Assembly: GCF_902859745.1 (NCBI RefSeq)
Contig: NZ_CADIJW010000008.1
Coordinates: 1-64,000, forward strand
Length of the DNA stretch: 64,000 bases
Source: Achromobacter dolens
GTDB taxonomy: Bacteria > Pseudomonadota > Gammaproteobacteria > Burkholderiales > Burkholderiaceae_B
Direction of reading: 5' to 3'
Shown here: positions 16,104-24,518 of the stretch, piece by piece
How positions within the stretch are numbered: position 1 is the stretch's first letter
Layout: each line of letters begins with the position of its first letter
The notes under the pieces: generated by a model
The model's input: the letters and a program-made list of their open reading frames with translations, nothing else
Database searches by the model: none
What the model was told of the DNA's origin: nothing
Translations under genes and position numbers: made by a program

Positions 16104-19100
16104 GGTGACGCTGTACATGGTGTTTAAGCACTTGATTGAATTCGCTCAGTTGAAATTCGCCGGCCAGCATCCGCAGATGCGCCGTCAAATCCCGCGCTTC
16201 GGCCCGGCGGCCCTGTATTTCTTCCAGCTTCGCCTGTATGCCCTTGATGTAGCCCATGGCCCCCAGCTCCAGCAGCGCTTCGGCATCCTCGCGCTCCAGC
16301 GCCACCCGGTGCAGATCCCCTGCCGGCAGGGCCGCTTCCACCTGCGCCACCTGCCAGTCCAGCCTGAGCAGACGGCCCAACTGGCTCAGCAGGTCCTCGT
16401 ATATCACGGGCTTGGCAATGAACGCGTCATGCCCGCTCTGCGTCGGATCTTTCGGATCCAGCCCCAGGATATTGGCCGACAGCATCACAATCGGCACGGC
16501 CACGCCTTCATCCCGCAAGCGCCGCAGCGCCTCCCATCCGGTCATCTCCGGCATCGAGACGTCCATCAATATCAGGGCCGGCCGCAGCGTATGCACGCAG
16601 GCCAGGCAGGCCGCGCCATGCGGCGCTTCGTGCACCTCGAAGCCCAGGGGCTCGAGCAGGTCGCGCACCAGCCGCCGCTGTGACGGCTGGTCGTCCACCG
16701 TCAGGATCCGCAGCCGCTCGCCGCGATAACCCACCACCAGTCCCGACGGCCTGGCGTCGCTGCGGGGCGAGCGCACTTCCGGCAGAAACAGCTTGAGCGT
16801 GAACACACTGCCGCGGCCGACGGCGCTGCGCACCGTCAGCTCGCCGCCCATGATGCCGGTCAGCATGCGGCAGATGGTCAGGCCCAGGCCCGTGCCGGAT
16901 TCCGCCTCTTCCGCCGCCGCCCAACTGCGCTCGAAGGGCAGAAAGATGCGTTCCAGATCCTTGGCCGGTATGCCTCGTCCACTGTCCTGCACTTCGAACA
17001 GCACCATGTCCGCGGCAGACTTTACGCGCATCGACACCTGCCCGGCCGAGGTGAATTTCAGCGCATTGCTCAGCAGGTTGATCAGGATCTGCCGCAGCCG
17101 CTTCTCGTCGATATGCACGATGGAAGGCAATTCCGTCGCCTCATAGCGGAAGGCCAGCCCTTTGAGGGCGCTCTGCGGCCGGAACATCTGCACGATCTGC
17201 TCCAGAAACTCCGGCAGGCGCAGTTCGCTGTTCTCCAGCCGCAGCCTGCCCGCCTCGATGCGCGCGATGTCCAGCAGGCCATCGATCAGGCCGATCAAAT
17301 GCTTGCCGCTGCGATGAATCACGTCGATGGCCTCGCGCCGCGCGGGCGGCAAGCCCGGGTCGCGCTGCAGAATCTGCGCATAGCCCATCATGCTGTTCAG
17401 CGGCGCGCGCAATTCATGGCTCAGGCCGCCCATGAAGCGGCTCTTGGCCAGATTGGCGCTTTCAGCCGCTTCCTTGGCCTGCTGCAACTGCGCGTCGGTC
17501 TGTTTGTGCGCCTCGATCTCGCGCAGCAGCAAATGCGTCTGGCGATCCGATTCCTCTTGCGCCACGCGCCGGCTTTCATGGGCCAGCACCAGCCACCAGG
17601 CCAACACGCCGCCGATCAGCGACAACGCGGCGTAGAGTTTTAAGAAGGTGGGCCGCAAGCCCGAGGGGTCCAGGCCGGCCCGCATGTGGCTGGCGTACTC
17701 CTGGTAGTAGATCAGGCCCAGGATGCCCGCCAGCAGCGTCCCCATCCCCGCCACGATCAAGAGGTAGTGGCCCAGGCGGCTATGCAGCAGCGGCGTGACC
17801 CGCGCCGGCAACAGTCGGCCCAGGACCGCCTGCACCTGGTCCTTCAGCCGTCCCTGCTGCTTGCAGCGATCCTGGCAGCGGGCATCCAGCGTGCAGCACA
17901 AGGAACAGATGGGCCCGTTGTAGGCCGGGCAGTGCGCCATGTCGGGCTGTTCAAAACGGTTGGCGCAGATCACGCAGACATGATCCGAACCCGCCACGTC
18001 GACCGGCTTGCGCGCCAGGTTGTAGCGTCCCCGCGTGCGCCAGGCGATGACAGGCGCGCAGACGAACGCCGCCAGCAACGCCACAAAAGGCGACAATGCC
18101 TGCGCCAGCGCGCCCGCCGTGCCGGGGAACACGCCGGCGAAAGCCAGCAGGCCCAGCGTCATGGCGATCAGCATGCTGCCCACGCCGACCGGATTGATGT
18201 CGTACAAATAGGCGCGGCGGAACTCGATCCGCTTCGGCGACAGCCCCAGGGGCTTGTTGATCACCAGGTCGGCCACCAGCGCGCCGATCCAGGCCAGCGC
18301 AACGTGCGAGAACACCGCCAGCACATGCTCCAGCGCGCCAAACACGCCCATCTCCATCAGGACCACGGCGATCAGCACGTTGAACACCAGCCACACCACC
18401 CGGCCCGGATGGCTGTGCGTGATGCGGGCAAAGAAGTTGGACCAGGCCAGCGAGCCGGCATAGGCATTGGTCACATTGATCTTGACCTGCGAGACCACCA
18501 CAAAAGCGGTGACCAGCGCCAGCGCCAGGCCGGGATCGCTGACGACATAGGTGTAGGCCGCCAGATACATGTGGGTCGGGTCGCCGGCCTTGTCGGCTGG
18601 CGCGCCCCGGGACAGCGCCAGCCAGGCCAGGAAGGCCCCGCCCAGAATCTTGGCCGCGCCCGGCAGGATCCAGCCCGGGCCCGCGCAGACCAGGGCGAGC
18701 CACCAGCGCCGGCGGTTGGCCGCCGTGCGTTCGGGCAGAAAGCGCAGGAAGTCGACCTGTTCGCCGATCTGCGTCACCAGCGAAGCGGCCACCGCCACCG
18801 CCGAGCCGAACATCAGCAGATTGAAACCGCCGCCCCGGCCGTCATGGCCCGGAAACCGCAGGAACTCCTGCAACGTGCCCGGGTCGCGGAAGGCGACGAA
18901 GGCATAGGGCAGGAGCAGCAGCACCAGCCATATCGGCTGAGTCCATGACTGCAGCCGGCTGATGAAGGTGATGCCATAGGCCACCATGGGCAGGATGACC
19001 ACGGCGCACAGGAGGTAGCCGATGGACAGCGGCAGGCCGGTGGCCAGCTCGATGGCCAGCGCCATGATGGCCGCCTCCAGCGCAAAGAAGATGAAGGTGA

Positions 19101-19479
19101 ATGAGGCGTAGATCAGCGAGGTGATGGTCGAGCCGATATAGCCGAAGCCGGCCCCCCGCGTCAGCAGGTCCATGTCCAGGCCATGGCGCGCCGCGTAATA
19201 GGCGATCGGCAGGCCGGTCAGAAAGGTGACCAGGGCCACGGCGATGATGGCCCAGAAGGCATTGATGAACCCATAGTTCAGCGCCAGCGCGCCGCCGATG
19301 GCTTCCAGCGCCAGGAAGGACACTGCGCCCAGGGCGGTATTGGCGACGCGGAATTCCGACCATTTGCGAAACGACACCGGCGTGAAACGCAGGGCATAGT
19401 CTTCCAGCGTCTCATTGGCGACCCAGGTGTTGTAGTCACGGCGGATCTTGACGATGCGTTGGGGCGCGCTGGCGGACAA
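16087..19479 (-). CDS. NCS1-like permease / Cys-rich / histidine kinase / receiver fusion protein
   Basis: This 1130-residue protein fuses four modules. Residues ~1-480 form a polytopic domain resembling cytosine/purine/hydantoin (NCS1) permeases. Residues 502-539 hold eight Cys (502, 505, 517, 525, 528, 529, 535, 539) suited to binding zinc or an iron-sulfur cluster. Two more membrane helices (~570-590, 612-633) lead into HisKA with SHELRAPLN (phosphoacceptor His688) and an HATPase (N804, DSGRGIP 832-838, GTGLGLTI). A receiver follows (Asp973, Lys1023). A TTG start at 19479 with GGAG upstream fits best. It diverges from the amide ABC importer and overlaps the response regulator, so it likely senses amide or flux through the permease, by analogy to CbrA-type transporter-kinases. 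Confidence 0.85.
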   Translation of the reverse strand: MSASAPQRIVKIRRDYNTWVANETLEDYALRFTPVSFRKWSEFRVANTALGAVSFLALEAIGGALALNYGFINAFWAIIAVALVTFLTGLPIAYYAARHGLDMDLLTRGAGFGYIGSTITSLIYASFTFIFFALEAAIMALAIELATGLPLSIGYLLCAVVILPMVAYGITFISRLQSWTQPIWLVLLLLPYAFVAFRDPGTLQEFLRFPGHDGRGGGFNLLMFGSAVAVAASLVTQIGEQVDFLRFLPERTAANRRRWWLALVCAGPGWILPGAAKILGGAFLAWLALSRGAPADKAGDPTHMYLAAYTYVVSDPGLALALVTAFVVVSQVKINVTNAYAGSLAWSNFFARITHSHPGRVVWLVFNVLIAVVLMEMGVFGALEHVLAVFSHVALAWIGALVADLVINKPLGLSPKRIEFRRAYLYDINPVGVGSMLIAMTLGLLAFAGVFPGTAGALAQALSPFVALLAAFVCAPVIAWRTRGRYNLARKPVDVAGSDHVCVICANRFEQPDMAHCPAYNGPICSLCCTLDARCQDRCKQQGRLKDQVQAVLGRLLPARVTPLLHSRLGHYLLIVAGMGTLLAGILGLIYYQEYASHMRAGLDPSGLRPTFLKLYAALSLIGGVLAWWLVLAHESRRVAQEESDRQTHLLLREIEAHKQTDAQLQQAKEAAESANLAKSRFMGGLSHELRAPLNSMMGYAQILQRDPGLPPARREAIDVIHRSGKHLIGLIDGLLDIARIEAGRLRLENSELRLPEFLEQIVQMFRPQSALKGLAFRYEATELPSIVHIDEKRLRQILINLLSNALKFTSAGQVSMRVKSAADMVLFEVQDSGRGIPAKDLERIFLPFERSWAAAEEAESGTGLGLTICRMLTGIMGGELTVRSAVGRGSVFTLKLFLPEVRSPRSDARPSGLVVGYRGERLRILTVDDQPSQRRLVRDLLEPLGFEVHEAPHGAACLACVHTLRPALILMDVSMPEMTGWEALRRLRDEGVAVPIVMLSANILGLDPKDPTQSGHDAFIAKPVIYEDLLSQLGRLLRLDWQVAQVEAALPAGDLHRVALEREDAEALLELGAMGYIKGIQAKLEEIQGRRAEARDLTAHLRMLAGEFQLSEFNQVLKHHVQRHHAHAR

Positions 19480-19505
19480 GTCGGGCTCCGGGGGGGGGTA
19501 GGGGA

Positions 19506-19521
19506 TACGTCATTGAACGTA
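19506..19521. promoter_or_regulatory. Distal TACGT-N6-ACGTA palindrome
   Basis: TACGT at 19506-19510 and ACGTA at 19517-19521 form a perfect inverted repeat. A second copy lies 51 bases further on, nearly five helical turns away. The site lies in the divergent region between the permease-kinase and the amide importer and likely binds the LuxR-type response regulator. Confidence 0.65.
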
Positions 19522-19556
19522 GTTGCCGTTGTAACGCCCGGGGGCGGGCCTGCCTG

Positions 19557-19572
19557 TACGTCAATCAACGTA
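19557..19572. promoter_or_regulatory. Proximal TACGT-N6-ACGTA palindrome
   Basis: TACGT (19557-19561) and ACGTA (19568-19572) repeat the distal site, also sharing CA after the first arm and A before the second. Its centre is about 43 bases before the predicted start of the importer transcript, a position typical of class II activation. Confidence 0.65.
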
Positions 19573-19574
19573 TG

Positions 19575-19601
19575 TTGCGCTGCGTCATGGGCTCCTAGTA
19601 T
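19575..19601 (+). promoter_or_regulatory. Possible sigma70 promoter of the amide-uptake operon
   Basis: TTGCGC (19575-19580) and TAGTAT (19596-19601) are 15 bases apart, a suboptimal spacing that would suit an activated promoter. The proximal palindrome ends two bases upstream of the -35 element. Start of transcription would be near 19608. Confidence 0.4.
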
Positions 19602-19676
19602 GCCTTCACCCGCCGGGCCGCGGCATGCGCCGCGCATGCTCGGTTTCCCTGGTCGTGATCCATTGAGGAGTCATCG

Positions 19677-20939
19677 ATGTCTGGCAAACCCCCTTTTGAC
19701 ACCGCGCCGGAACTGCCCTCGCGCCGGCGCCTGGCCCTGGCTTTTGCCTCCCTGCCGTTGTTGGGCATACCGGCCCTGTCGCGCGCGGCCGCCCCGGCCA
19801 CCTCGGCCATCAACAGCACCGGCCTGGCCATTACCGACACCGAAGTCACGGTGGGCCAGTTGCACTCGGCGACCGGCACCATGGCCATCAGCGAAACGGG
19901 GTCGATTCAATCCGAGCGCCTGGCCATCGAGCAGATCAATGCCATGGGCGGCATTCTGGGCCGCAAGATCAAGATCATCCAGGAAGACGGCGCCTCCGAT
20001 TGGCCGACCTTTGCCGAGAAGGCGCGAAAACTGCTGGTCAGCGACAAGGTCGCCACCGTGTTCGGCTGCTGGACCTCGGCCTCGCGCAAGGCGGTGCTGC
20101 CGGTGTTCGAGAAGGAAAACGGCCTGCTCTACTATCCGACCTTCTATGAAGGCCTGGAGCAGTCCAAGAACGTCTTCTACACCGGCCAGGAGGCCACGCA
20201 GCAGATCCTGTCCAGCCTGGACTGGCTGGCGCGCGAGAAGAAGGCGCGCTCCTTCTACCTGATCGGCTCCGACTACATCTGGCCGCGCACCTCCAACAAG
20301 ATCGCCCGCAAGCATATCGAGAACGTGCTCAAGGGCGAAGTGGTGGGCGAGGAATACTACCCGCTGGGCCACACGCAGTTCGGTTCGCTGATCAACAAGA
20401 TCAAACTGAAAAAGCCCGACGTCGTCTTCGCCGTGGTGGTGGGCGGCAGCAATGTGTCGTTCTACAAGCAGCTCAAGGCGGCCGGCGTCACCAGCGGCAA
20501 GCAAAAACTCCTGACCATCTCGGTGACCGAAGATGAACTGCTGGGCATCGGCGGGGAAAACGCCGAGGGCTTCTGGTCCTGCATGAAGTATTTCCAGAGC
20601 CTGGACAACGCCAACAACAAGAAATTCGTCGAGGCGTTCAAGGCCAGGTACGGCGCCAATGCCGTGATCGGCGACGTGACCCAGGCGGCCTACCTGGGCC
20701 CCTGGCTGTGGAAGATGGCGGTGGAGAAGGCCGGCAGCTTCGATGTCGACAAGGTGGTCGCCGCCTCGGCCGGGCTGGAGTTCAAGGAAGCGCCCGAAGG
20801 CTACGTCAAGATCGATCCCAATCATCACCTGTGGAGCAAGACCCGCATCGGCCAGATCCGCAAGGACGGCCAGTTCGACGTGATCTTCGAAACCCCGGAA
20901 CTGATCAAGCCCGATCCCTTCCCCAAGGGTTATCAGTAA
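19677..20939 (+). CDS. Amide/urea ABC transporter substrate-binding protein (FmdD/UrtA-like)
   Basis: The 420-residue receptor has a twin-arginine-like signal (SRRRLALAFASLPLLGIPAL, residues ~16-35) with cleavage near ALSRAA. The mature part shows UrtA/FmdD features: GQLHSATGTMAISETGS, VFGCWTSASRKAVLPVFE and LLYYPTFYEG. UrtA binds urea and FmdD binds formamide and short amides. The adjacent formamidase favours formamide. GAGGAG precedes the ATG. A perfect 20-base palindrome follows the stop, separating this abundant component from the membrane subunits. Confidence 0.9.
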   Translation: MSGKPPFDTAPELPSRRRLALAFASLPLLGIPALSRAAAPATSAINSTGLAITDTEVTVGQLHSATGTMAISETGSIQSERLAIEQINAMGGILGRKIKIIQEDGASDWPTFAEKARKLLVSDKVATVFGCWTSASRKAVLPVFEKENGLLYYPTFYEGLEQSKNVFYTGQEATQQILSSLDWLAREKKARSFYLIGSDYIWPRTSNKIARKHIENVLKGEVVGEEYYPLGHTQFGSLINKIKLKKPDVVFAVVVGGSNVSFYKQLKAAGVTSGKQKLLTISVTEDELLGIGGENAEGFWSCMKYFQSLDNANNKKFVEAFKARYGANAVIGDVTQAAYLGPWLWKMAVEKAGSFDVDKVVAASAGLEFKEAPEGYVKIDPNHHLWSKTRIGQIRKDGQFDVIFETPELIKPDPFPKGYQ

Positions 20940-20951
20940 TCCCCTCGATCC

Positions 20952-20971
20952 GGGCGCCGCGCGCGGCGCCC
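20952..20971 (+). other. GC-rich hairpin after the substrate-binding protein gene
   Basis: A 20-base perfect palindrome centred at 20961/20962 can fold into an 8-bp stem with a 4-base loop. There is no T-run. Such hairpins often protect the mRNA of the binding protein and lower expression of the permease genes downstream. Confidence 0.55.
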
Positions 20972-20993
20972 TTGCCACTGCCGGGAGCCATCC

Positions 20994-21911
20994 ATGGAAT
21001 CCTTCTCCGATCTCGGGGCCATCCTGCTGATGCAGGGCTTCAACGGTCTATCGGTCTTCAGCGTGTTGCTGCTGATGGCCTTGGGCCTGGCGATCATCTT
21101 CGGCCAGATGGGCGTCATCAACATGGCCCATGGCGAGTTCCTGGCGGTGGGCGCCTATTGCACTTACCTCTGTTCCGAGCTGGTGCAGCAATACGCGCCC
21201 GGCCTGATGCCGGCCTATTTCTTCATCGCCATCCTGCTGGCCTTTGCCGTGACCTTCGGCCTGGGCTGGCTGGTCGAGTGGTTGATGATCCGCCATCTCT
21301 ACCGCCGGCCACTGGACACGCTGCTGGCGACCTGGGGCTTGTCGCTGGTGCTGCAGCAGACGCTGCGCTCGCTGTTCGGTCCGCGTGAAGTCAGCCCCAC
21401 GCTGCCCGACTGGCTGATGGGCTCCTGGCAGCCGCTGGACGGCGTGGATATCCCCATCAACGGCCTGTTCGTCATGTCCATCAGCATCCTGCTGACCGGC
21501 GCGCTGCTGCTGGCGCTGTTCCGCTCGACCTGGGGCCTGCACGTGCGCGCCACGGTGCAGAACCGGGCCATGAGCGGCGCGGTCGGCATCGACACCAAGC
21601 GCGTGGACCGTGTGACGTTCTCGCTGGGCTGCGGTATCGCCGGCATTGCCGGCGCGGCCTTCACCACCATCGGCTCCACCGGGCCCACCAGCGGCTCGCT
21701 CTACATCGTCGACACCTTCCTGACCGTGGTGTTCGGCGGCGCGGCCAGCCTTTTCGGCACCATCGCATCGGCCTTCGTCATTGCGCAGACGCAATCGATC
21801 TCGGAGTTCTTCATGACCGGCTCGATGGCGAAAGTGCTGACCCTGTCGGCCATCGTGATCATTCTGATGCTGCGCCCGCAAGGCCTGTTCAGCATCAAGG
21901 TACGCAAGTAG
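20994..21911 (+). CDS. Branched-chain/urea-type ABC transporter permease 1 (FmdE/UrtB-like)
   Basis: The 305-residue protein has about eight membrane helices and the LivH/UrtB hallmark FGQMGVINMAHGEFLAVGAY near residues 37-56. The segment SGAVGIDTKRVDRVTFSLG is the cytoplasmic coupling region. It forms the import pore with the next gene. Shorter than E. coli-type UrtB with its extra periplasmic N-terminal domain, it matches FmdE-like members. The start follows GGGAGCC. Confidence 0.88.
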   Translation: MESFSDLGAILLMQGFNGLSVFSVLLLMALGLAIIFGQMGVINMAHGEFLAVGAYCTYLCSELVQQYAPGLMPAYFFIAILLAFAVTFGLGWLVEWLMIRHLYRRPLDTLLATWGLSLVLQQTLRSLFGPREVSPTLPDWLMGSWQPLDGVDIPINGLFVMSISILLTGALLLALFRSTWGLHVRATVQNRAMSGAVGIDTKRVDRVTFSLGCGIAGIAGAAFTTIGSTGPTSGSLYIVDTFLTVVFGGAASLFGTIASAFVIAQTQSISEFFMTGSMAKVLTLSAIVIILMLRPQGLFSIKVRK

Positions 21912-21920
21912 GGGCGCATC

Positions 21921-23042
21921 ATGCAGAAATTCTTCCGCAATGTCGTGGGCGGGCGCGAAGGGCTGGCCGGACTGGCGATCCTGGCGCTGCTGCTTTTCGT
22001 GGTGTTTCCGCTGGCCCTGGACGTCTTCCGGCTCAATCTCATCGGCAAATACCTGTCCTATGCCTTTGTCGCGCTGGGGCTGGTGCTGTGCTGGGGCTAT
22101 GGCGGCATCCTGAGCCTGGGCCAGGGCGTGTTCTTCGGCCTGGGCGGCTATTGCATGGCCATGTTCCTGAAGCTGGAAGCTTCCACGCCGGACGCCACCA
22201 AAATCCAGTCCACGCCCGGCATCCCGGACTTCATGGACTGGAACCAGCTAACCTCGCTTCCCTGGTTCTGGGTGCCCTTCAAGAGCTTCTGGTTCACCTT
22301 GTTGGCGGTGCCGGTGTTGCCTTGCCTGCTGGCGTTGATCCTGGGCGCGGCGATGTTCAAGCGCCGCGTGGGCGACACCTACTTCGCCATCGTGACGCAG
22401 GCCGTGGCCCTGATTCTCTCGGTGCTCATCATCGGCCAGCAAGGGTGGACCGGGGGCGTCAACGGCATCACCGATCTGAAGACGCTGCTGGGCTGGGACA
22501 TCCGCACGGACAACGCCCGGCTGGCGTTGTACTTCATCAACGGCGCGCTGCTGTTTGCCTGCATCCTGTTCGGCCGCTACCTGCTCTCCTCCAAGCTGGG
22601 CAAGCTCCTGATGGCGATGCGCGACAAGGAAGAGCGCGTGCGCTTCTCGGGCTATGACGTCGCCAGCTTCAAGGTGTTTGTGTTCTGCGTGGCCGCCGTC
22701 TTCTCGGCCATCGGCGGAGCCATGTTCACCTTGCAGGTGGGCTTCATGTCGCCGTCGTTCGTGGGCATCGTGCCTTCCATTGAAATGGTCATCTTCGCCG
22801 CGGTCGGCGGCCGCCTGTCCCTGCTGGGCGCGGTCTACGGCACGCTGCTGGTCAACTTCGGCAAAAGCTATTTCTCCGAGAGTTTTCCGCAGCTCTGGCT
22901 GTTCCTGATGGGCGGGCTGTTCATTGCCGTCGTGATGGCGTTCCCCAACGGGCTGGCCGGCCTGTACAACCAATACATCCAGAAACGCCTGGCGCGCAGA
23001 ACCTCGCGGCGCGAGGCGGATGGCGCCACGGAGGCAGCATGA
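21921..23042 (+). CDS. Branched-chain/urea-type ABC transporter permease 2 (FmdF/UrtC-like)
   Basis: The 373-residue LivM/UrtC-type permease shows GILSLGQGVFFGLGGYCMAM near residues 58-77 and the coupling segment MAMRDKEERVRFSGYDVASF. The large insertion with PGIPDFMDWNQLTSLPWFW is typical of UrtC/FmdF members. It lies 9 bases after permease 1 and its stop overlaps the next start as ATGA. Confidence 0.88.
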   Translation: MQKFFRNVVGGREGLAGLAILALLLFVVFPLALDVFRLNLIGKYLSYAFVALGLVLCWGYGGILSLGQGVFFGLGGYCMAMFLKLEASTPDATKIQSTPGIPDFMDWNQLTSLPWFWVPFKSFWFTLLAVPVLPCLLALILGAAMFKRRVGDTYFAIVTQAVALILSVLIIGQQGWTGGVNGITDLKTLLGWDIRTDNARLALYFINGALLFACILFGRYLLSSKLGKLLMAMRDKEERVRFSGYDVASFKVFVFCVAAVFSAIGGAMFTLQVGFMSPSFVGIVPSIEMVIFAAVGGRLSLLGAVYGTLLVNFGKSYFSESFPQLWLFLMGGLFIAVVMAFPNGLAGLYNQYIQKRLARRTSRREADGATEAA

Positions 23043-23782
23043 ACCCCTCAGCGTTCGCCCTGTACATCGAAGGCCTGACCGTCTCGTTCAATGGCTTTGT
23101 CGCCGTCAATGACCTCAACCTGTATGTCGACCAGGGAGAGCTGCGCGTGGTCATCGGCCCCAATGGCGCCGGCAAGACCACGCTGCTGGATCTGATCTGC
23201 GGCCGCACCAAGGCCACCAGCGGCTCGATCCGCTTCAAGGACACGGAGCTGACCGGCCTGGCCGAGTACGAAATCGTGCGCGCCGGCGTGGGCCGCAAGT
23301 TCCAGACCCCCTCCATCTACGAAACCCTGTCCGTGCGCGAAAACCTGGAAGTGTCGTATCCGGCCGGGCGCAGCGTGCTGGGCGCGTTGACCTTCAGGCG
23401 CAGTCCGGCGGTGCTTGAACGGGTCGAGCAGGTGGCCGAAGATATCTTCCTGGCGGACCAGCTCGACCGCTCGGCGGAGTTGCTCTCGCACGGCCAGAAG
23501 CAATGGCTGGAGATCGGCATGCTGTTGATGCAGGAGCCCGAGCTGATGATGCTGGACGAACCGGTGGCCGGCATGAGCGTGTCCGAACGCGAGCGCACCG
23601 CCGAACTGCTCAATCGGATCAGCCGCAACCGATCGCTCATCGTGATCGAGCATGACATGGAATTCGTCAAGAACATCGCGCACAAGGTCACGGTGCTGCA
23701 CCAGGGCCGTGTGCTGGCCGAGGGCAGCATGGACAAGGTGCAGTCCGATCCGCGCGTGGTTGAAGTCTATCTGGGTCATTGA
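23039..23782 (+). CDS. ABC transporter ATPase 1 (UrtD-like)
   Basis: The 247-residue ATPase has Walker A GPNGAGKTT (40-48), a degenerate signature LSHGQKQWLEIGM and Walker B LMMLDEPVAGM. The SHGQKQWLEIGMLL sequence is characteristic of UrtD, as opposed to LivG. It energises amide import together with the following ATPase. Its start overlaps the stop of permease 2. Confidence 0.9.
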   Translation: MNPSAFALYIEGLTVSFNGFVAVNDLNLYVDQGELRVVIGPNGAGKTTLLDLICGRTKATSGSIRFKDTELTGLAEYEIVRAGVGRKFQTPSIYETLSVRENLEVSYPAGRSVLGALTFRRSPAVLERVEQVAEDIFLADQLDRSAELLSHGQKQWLEIGMLLMQEPELMMLDEPVAGMSVSERERTAELLNRISRNRSLIVIEHDMEFVKNIAHKVTVLHQGRVLAEGSMDKVQSDPRVVEVYLGH

Positions 23783-23796
23783 AGCCGGGAGGCAAC

Positions 23797-24489
23797 ATGT
23801 TCAATATCGCTGGCCTGGTGTCAGGCTATGGCCAAAGCAAAGTCATCCATGGCGTCGACCTTGCGGTGGCGGCCGGTGAAATCGTCGCCGTCATGGGCCG
23901 CAACGGCATGGGCAAGACCACGCTATTCAAGACCATGATGGGCCTGCTGCCCGCCATGCAGGGCTCGATCTCGCTGGAGGGCAAGGCGCTCGAGCGCCTG
24001 GAGAGCCATCAGCGCGTGCGCAGCGGGGTGGCCTACGTGCCGCAGGGCCGCATGATCTTCCCGACGCTGACCGTGGAAGAGAACATCCGCACCGGCATGC
24101 GCGGGCGGGCGCTGCGCGACACCATCCCGGAAGACATCTACGCCCTGTTTCCGGTGCTGCACGAAATGCGCGGCCGGCGCGGCGGCGATCTGTCGGGCGG
24201 CCAGCAACAGCAGCTTGCCATCGCCCGCGCCCTGGTCACCAACCCGCGCGTGCTGCTGCTGGACGAGCCCACCGAGGGCATACAGCCGTCCATCATCAAG
24301 GAAATCGCCCGCAGCCTGCTGGAGATCCGCAAGCTGCGCAACCTGGCCATCGTGGTGTCCGAGCAGGTCTTGAGTTTCACCATGCAAATCGCCGACCGCC
24401 TCATCGTGATCGACAAGGGCCGCTTCGTGCACGAAGACCCGCGCGAGCGCGTTGATGAACAGACGATCAGCAAATACCTGTCTGTCTGA
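23797..24489 (+). CDS. ABC transporter ATPase 2 (UrtE-like)
   Basis: The 230-residue ATPase has Walker A GRNGMGKT (34-41), signature LSGGQQQQLAIARAL and Walker B LLLLDEPTEGIQPSII, matching UrtE/LivF subunits. The ATG at 23797, with GGGAGG before it, is preferred over upstream in-frame codons. It lies 14 bases after the first ATPase. The importer is complete with this gene. Confidence 0.9.
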   Translation: MFNIAGLVSGYGQSKVIHGVDLAVAAGEIVAVMGRNGMGKTTLFKTMMGLLPAMQGSISLEGKALERLESHQRVRSGVAYVPQGRMIFPTLTVEENIRTGMRGRALRDTIPEDIYALFPVLHEMRGRRGGDLSGGQQQQLAIARALVTNPRVLLLDEPTEGIQPSIIKEIARSLLEIRKLRNLAIVVSEQVLSFTMQIADRLIVIDKGRFVHEDPRERVDEQTISKYLSV

Positions 24490-24518
24490 ATTCATTGTCC
24501 ATCTCAAAGGAGCATGAC

